Shown here: positions 62,821 through 64,000 of the stretch, one piece after another | Layout: the number at the start of each line of letters is the position of its first letter | Numbering within the stretch: the first letter of the stretch is position 1 | Assembly: GCF_900199455.1 (NCBI RefSeq) | Contig: NZ_FZQR01000010.1 | Span: 1-64,000, forward strand | Origin: Mesorhizobium carmichaelinearum | GTDB taxonomy: Bacteria; Pseudomonadota; Alphaproteobacteria; Rhizobiales; Rhizobiaceae | Length of the DNA: 64,000 nucleotides | Direction of reading: 5' to 3' | Translations under genes and position numbers: made by a program | The notes under the pieces: generated by a model | Databases searched by the model: none | Seen by the model: only the letters and a program-made list of their open reading frames with translations | What the model was told of the DNA's origin: nothing

Positions 62821-63855
62821 ATGCTTTCTTTCATTATCAGGCGTCTCGGCACCATGGCATTGACGATGCTGTGCCTGACGATGATCGTCTTCTTCCTGAT
62901 CAACCTCGAGCCCAATCTGAAGAAGCTGGCGATCAGCCAGACCGAAATGCACACATCGGCCGAGCAGCTCGAGAGCTGGCTGGTCGAGCATGGCTACCGG
63001 CAGAATTTCTTCATCCGTTACGGCCAGTGGCTCGGCGTCCTGCCCAAGCAACCGGTGACCGATCCGGCGACCGGCAAGCCGGCGCAGCGCTTCACCTTCT
63101 GCAACGATCCGGTCGTGCCGACTTTCGCCGGCGTCCTGCAAGGCGATTTCGGCTGCTCGACCAAATTCAAGGCGACGGTGGCCTCCAAGCTGTTTCCGGC
63201 ACTTGGCGCGACCGGCATCCTGATGTTCTGCGTGCTGGCGGTCATGGTTCCAATCTCGCTCCTGATCGGCATCCTGGCCGGCATGCGCGAGGGTTCGCGA
63301 ACCGACCGGGTGCTGTCCGTCGCCTCCATCGCCTCGACGGCGACGCCTGAATATGTGTCGGGCGTCATCTTCACCGTCATCTTCGCCTCATGGCTCGGCT
63401 GGCTGAACGGGTCGGCGGCGTCCGCCAGCCAAGGCATCACCTTCTACAACTTCACGCTGCCGGTGATGACGCTGGCGATCTACGGCATCGGCTATATTGC
63501 GCGCATGACGCGCGCCTCGATGGTCGAGGTCATGACGCAGCAATATATCCGCACCGCCCGCTTGAAGGGCCTCTCCTTCGGCAGTGTGGTGGTCAAGCAT
63601 GCGCTGCGCAACGCGCTGATCGCGCCTTTCACTGTCATCATGCTGCAGTTCCCCTGGCTGCTCACCGGTGTCGTCATCGTCGAGGTGATGTTCCGCTACC
63701 AGGGCTTCGGCTACACGCTGGTCGAAGCTGCCGGCAATAACGACATCGACCTTTTGCTCGGCTGCTCGCTGGTCTCGGTGTTCATCGTCTTGATTACGCA
63801 GCTCATTTCCGATGTCGGCTACGCGTTTCTCAATCCGCGTATCAGGGTTCAGTAG
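62821..63855 (+). CDS. Peptide ABC transporter permease (DppB/OppB-like)
   Basis: A 344-residue permease with an N-terminal segment MLSFIIRRLGTMALTMLCLTMIVFFLINLEP, as in DppB/OppB, a large periplasmic loop and the later TIYGIGYIARMTRASMVEVMTQQYIRTARLKGLS EAA-loop region. The C-terminal NDIDLLLGCSLVSVFIVLITQLI is typical. GGGGGCC precedes the ATG. The second permease starts 13 bp after its stop. Confidence 0.92.
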   Translation: MLSFIIRRLGTMALTMLCLTMIVFFLINLEPNLKKLAISQTEMHTSAEQLESWLVEHGYRQNFFIRYGQWLGVLPKQPVTDPATGKPAQRFTFCNDPVVPTFAGVLQGDFGCSTKFKATVASKLFPALGATGILMFCVLAVMVPISLLIGILAGMREGSRTDRVLSVASIASTATPEYVSGVIFTVIFASWLGWLNGSAASASQGITFYNFTLPVMTLAIYGIGYIARMTRASMVEVMTQQYIRTARLKGLSFGSVVVKHALRNALIAPFTVIMLQFPWLLTGVVIVEVMFRYQGFGYTLVEAAGNNDIDLLLGCSLVSVFIVLITQLISDVGYAFLNPRIRVQ

Positions 63856-63867
63856 GGGACGAAGCGG

Positions 63868-64000
63868 ATGCAGGTCCAATATATCGGCGCCTTTACCATC
63901 ATCCTCGAAGTGCTTTCGCGCTTCTGGCCGGTGTGGATCGCGCTCGTCATCGTCATGGGGGCGAGCTTCGCCTACAAGAAGAAGCTCGCGCTCTACGGCC
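63868..64000 (+). CDS. Peptide ABC transporter permease (DppC/OppC-like), N-terminal part
   Basis: The first 44 codons of a gene that leaves the window. After the ATG, MQVQYIGAFTIILEVLSRF is followed by the hydrophobic PVWIALVIVMGASFAY. The position after the DppB-like permease suggests the second permease of the same transporter, but the start lacks the hydrophilic N-terminus usual for DppC, so identity rests mostly on position. GAAGCGG precedes the start. Confidence 0.5.
   Translation, partial: MQVQYIGAFTIILEVLSRFWPVWIALVIVMGASFAYKKKLALYG

Overview
The window is GC-rich alphaproteobacterial chromosome. Gene content and style (many sugar ABC transporters of the CUT2 and CUT1 types, FCD-type GntR and LacI regulators, a cox-like molybdenum hydroxylase cluster, DUF3175, and short palindromic repeats carrying a CACCTTCTCCCC/GGGGAGAAGG signature) point to the Rhizobiales, most likely Mesorhizobium or a close relative. 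That assignment is an inference from style, not from a marker gene. No rRNA, tRNA, CRISPR array, transposase or prophage gene was seen.

Layout. (1) 1-6.7 kb: a CUT2 sugar transporter with an unusual component, a permease fused to a strictosidine-synthase/SMP-30-like beta-propeller, followed by a second free propeller protein, the double ATPase and an AhpD-like protein. (2) 6.9-12.0 kb: a metallophosphoesterase translationally coupled to a UgpC/UgpA/UgpE/UgpB-like (CUT1) transporter. (3) 12.2-19.4 kb, minus strand: an eight-gene xanthine-dehydrogenase/CO-dehydrogenase-like cluster (SRPBCC, FAD subunit, [2Fe-2S] subunit, molybdopterin subunit split over two genes, MoxR ATPase, VWA protein, amidohydrolase), with an AraC regulator upstream. 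(4) 20.5-27.6 kb: an FrcBCA-like transporter whose binding protein is divergent from its permease and ATPase, two near-identical FCD GntR regulators, a 3-hydroxyisobutyrate-dehydrogenase-like enzyme and an NAD-epimerase-like enzyme. TTGT-nnn-ACAA type operators lie in the two divergent promoter regions. (5) 27.6-37.2 kb: DUF3175, an MFS transporter, then a LacI regulator plus a CUT2 transporter and gluconokinase, predicted to be a gluconate uptake operon, and a possible LpxL-like acyltransferase. (6) 37.3-43.8 kb: an Rrf2 regulator and a sulfate transporter (CysT, CysW, CysA and two sulfate-binding proteins), with a VapBC toxin-antitoxin pair sitting inside the locus on the other strand. (7) 44.0-52.4 kb: an envelope operon of alpha-2-macroglobulin, penicillin-binding protein 1C and a VanX-like D-Ala-D-Ala dipeptidase. 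(8) 52.7-60.7 kb: tamA-tamB outer-membrane assembly genes. TamB carries a tandem duplication of about 622 residues. (9) 60.9-64 kb: a dipeptide/oligopeptide transporter cut by the window end.

How it fits together. Five separate uptake systems for organic solutes plus one for sulfate, each with its own regulator or catabolic enzyme, describe a soil or rhizosphere scavenger. Six of the seven complete binding-protein genes are followed directly by an RNA hairpin, and the seventh by a repeat with 31-bp inverted arms, which suggests post-transcriptional tuning of binding protein against membrane parts. The strongest oddities are a palindromic repeat embedded in frame in the VWA gene, the permease-propeller fusion, the split molybdopterin subunit, the TamB duplication and the shared operators of the region-4 regulon. 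I see no wholly unfamiliar multi-gene system. Novelty here lies in fusions, insertions and arrangements of known families.
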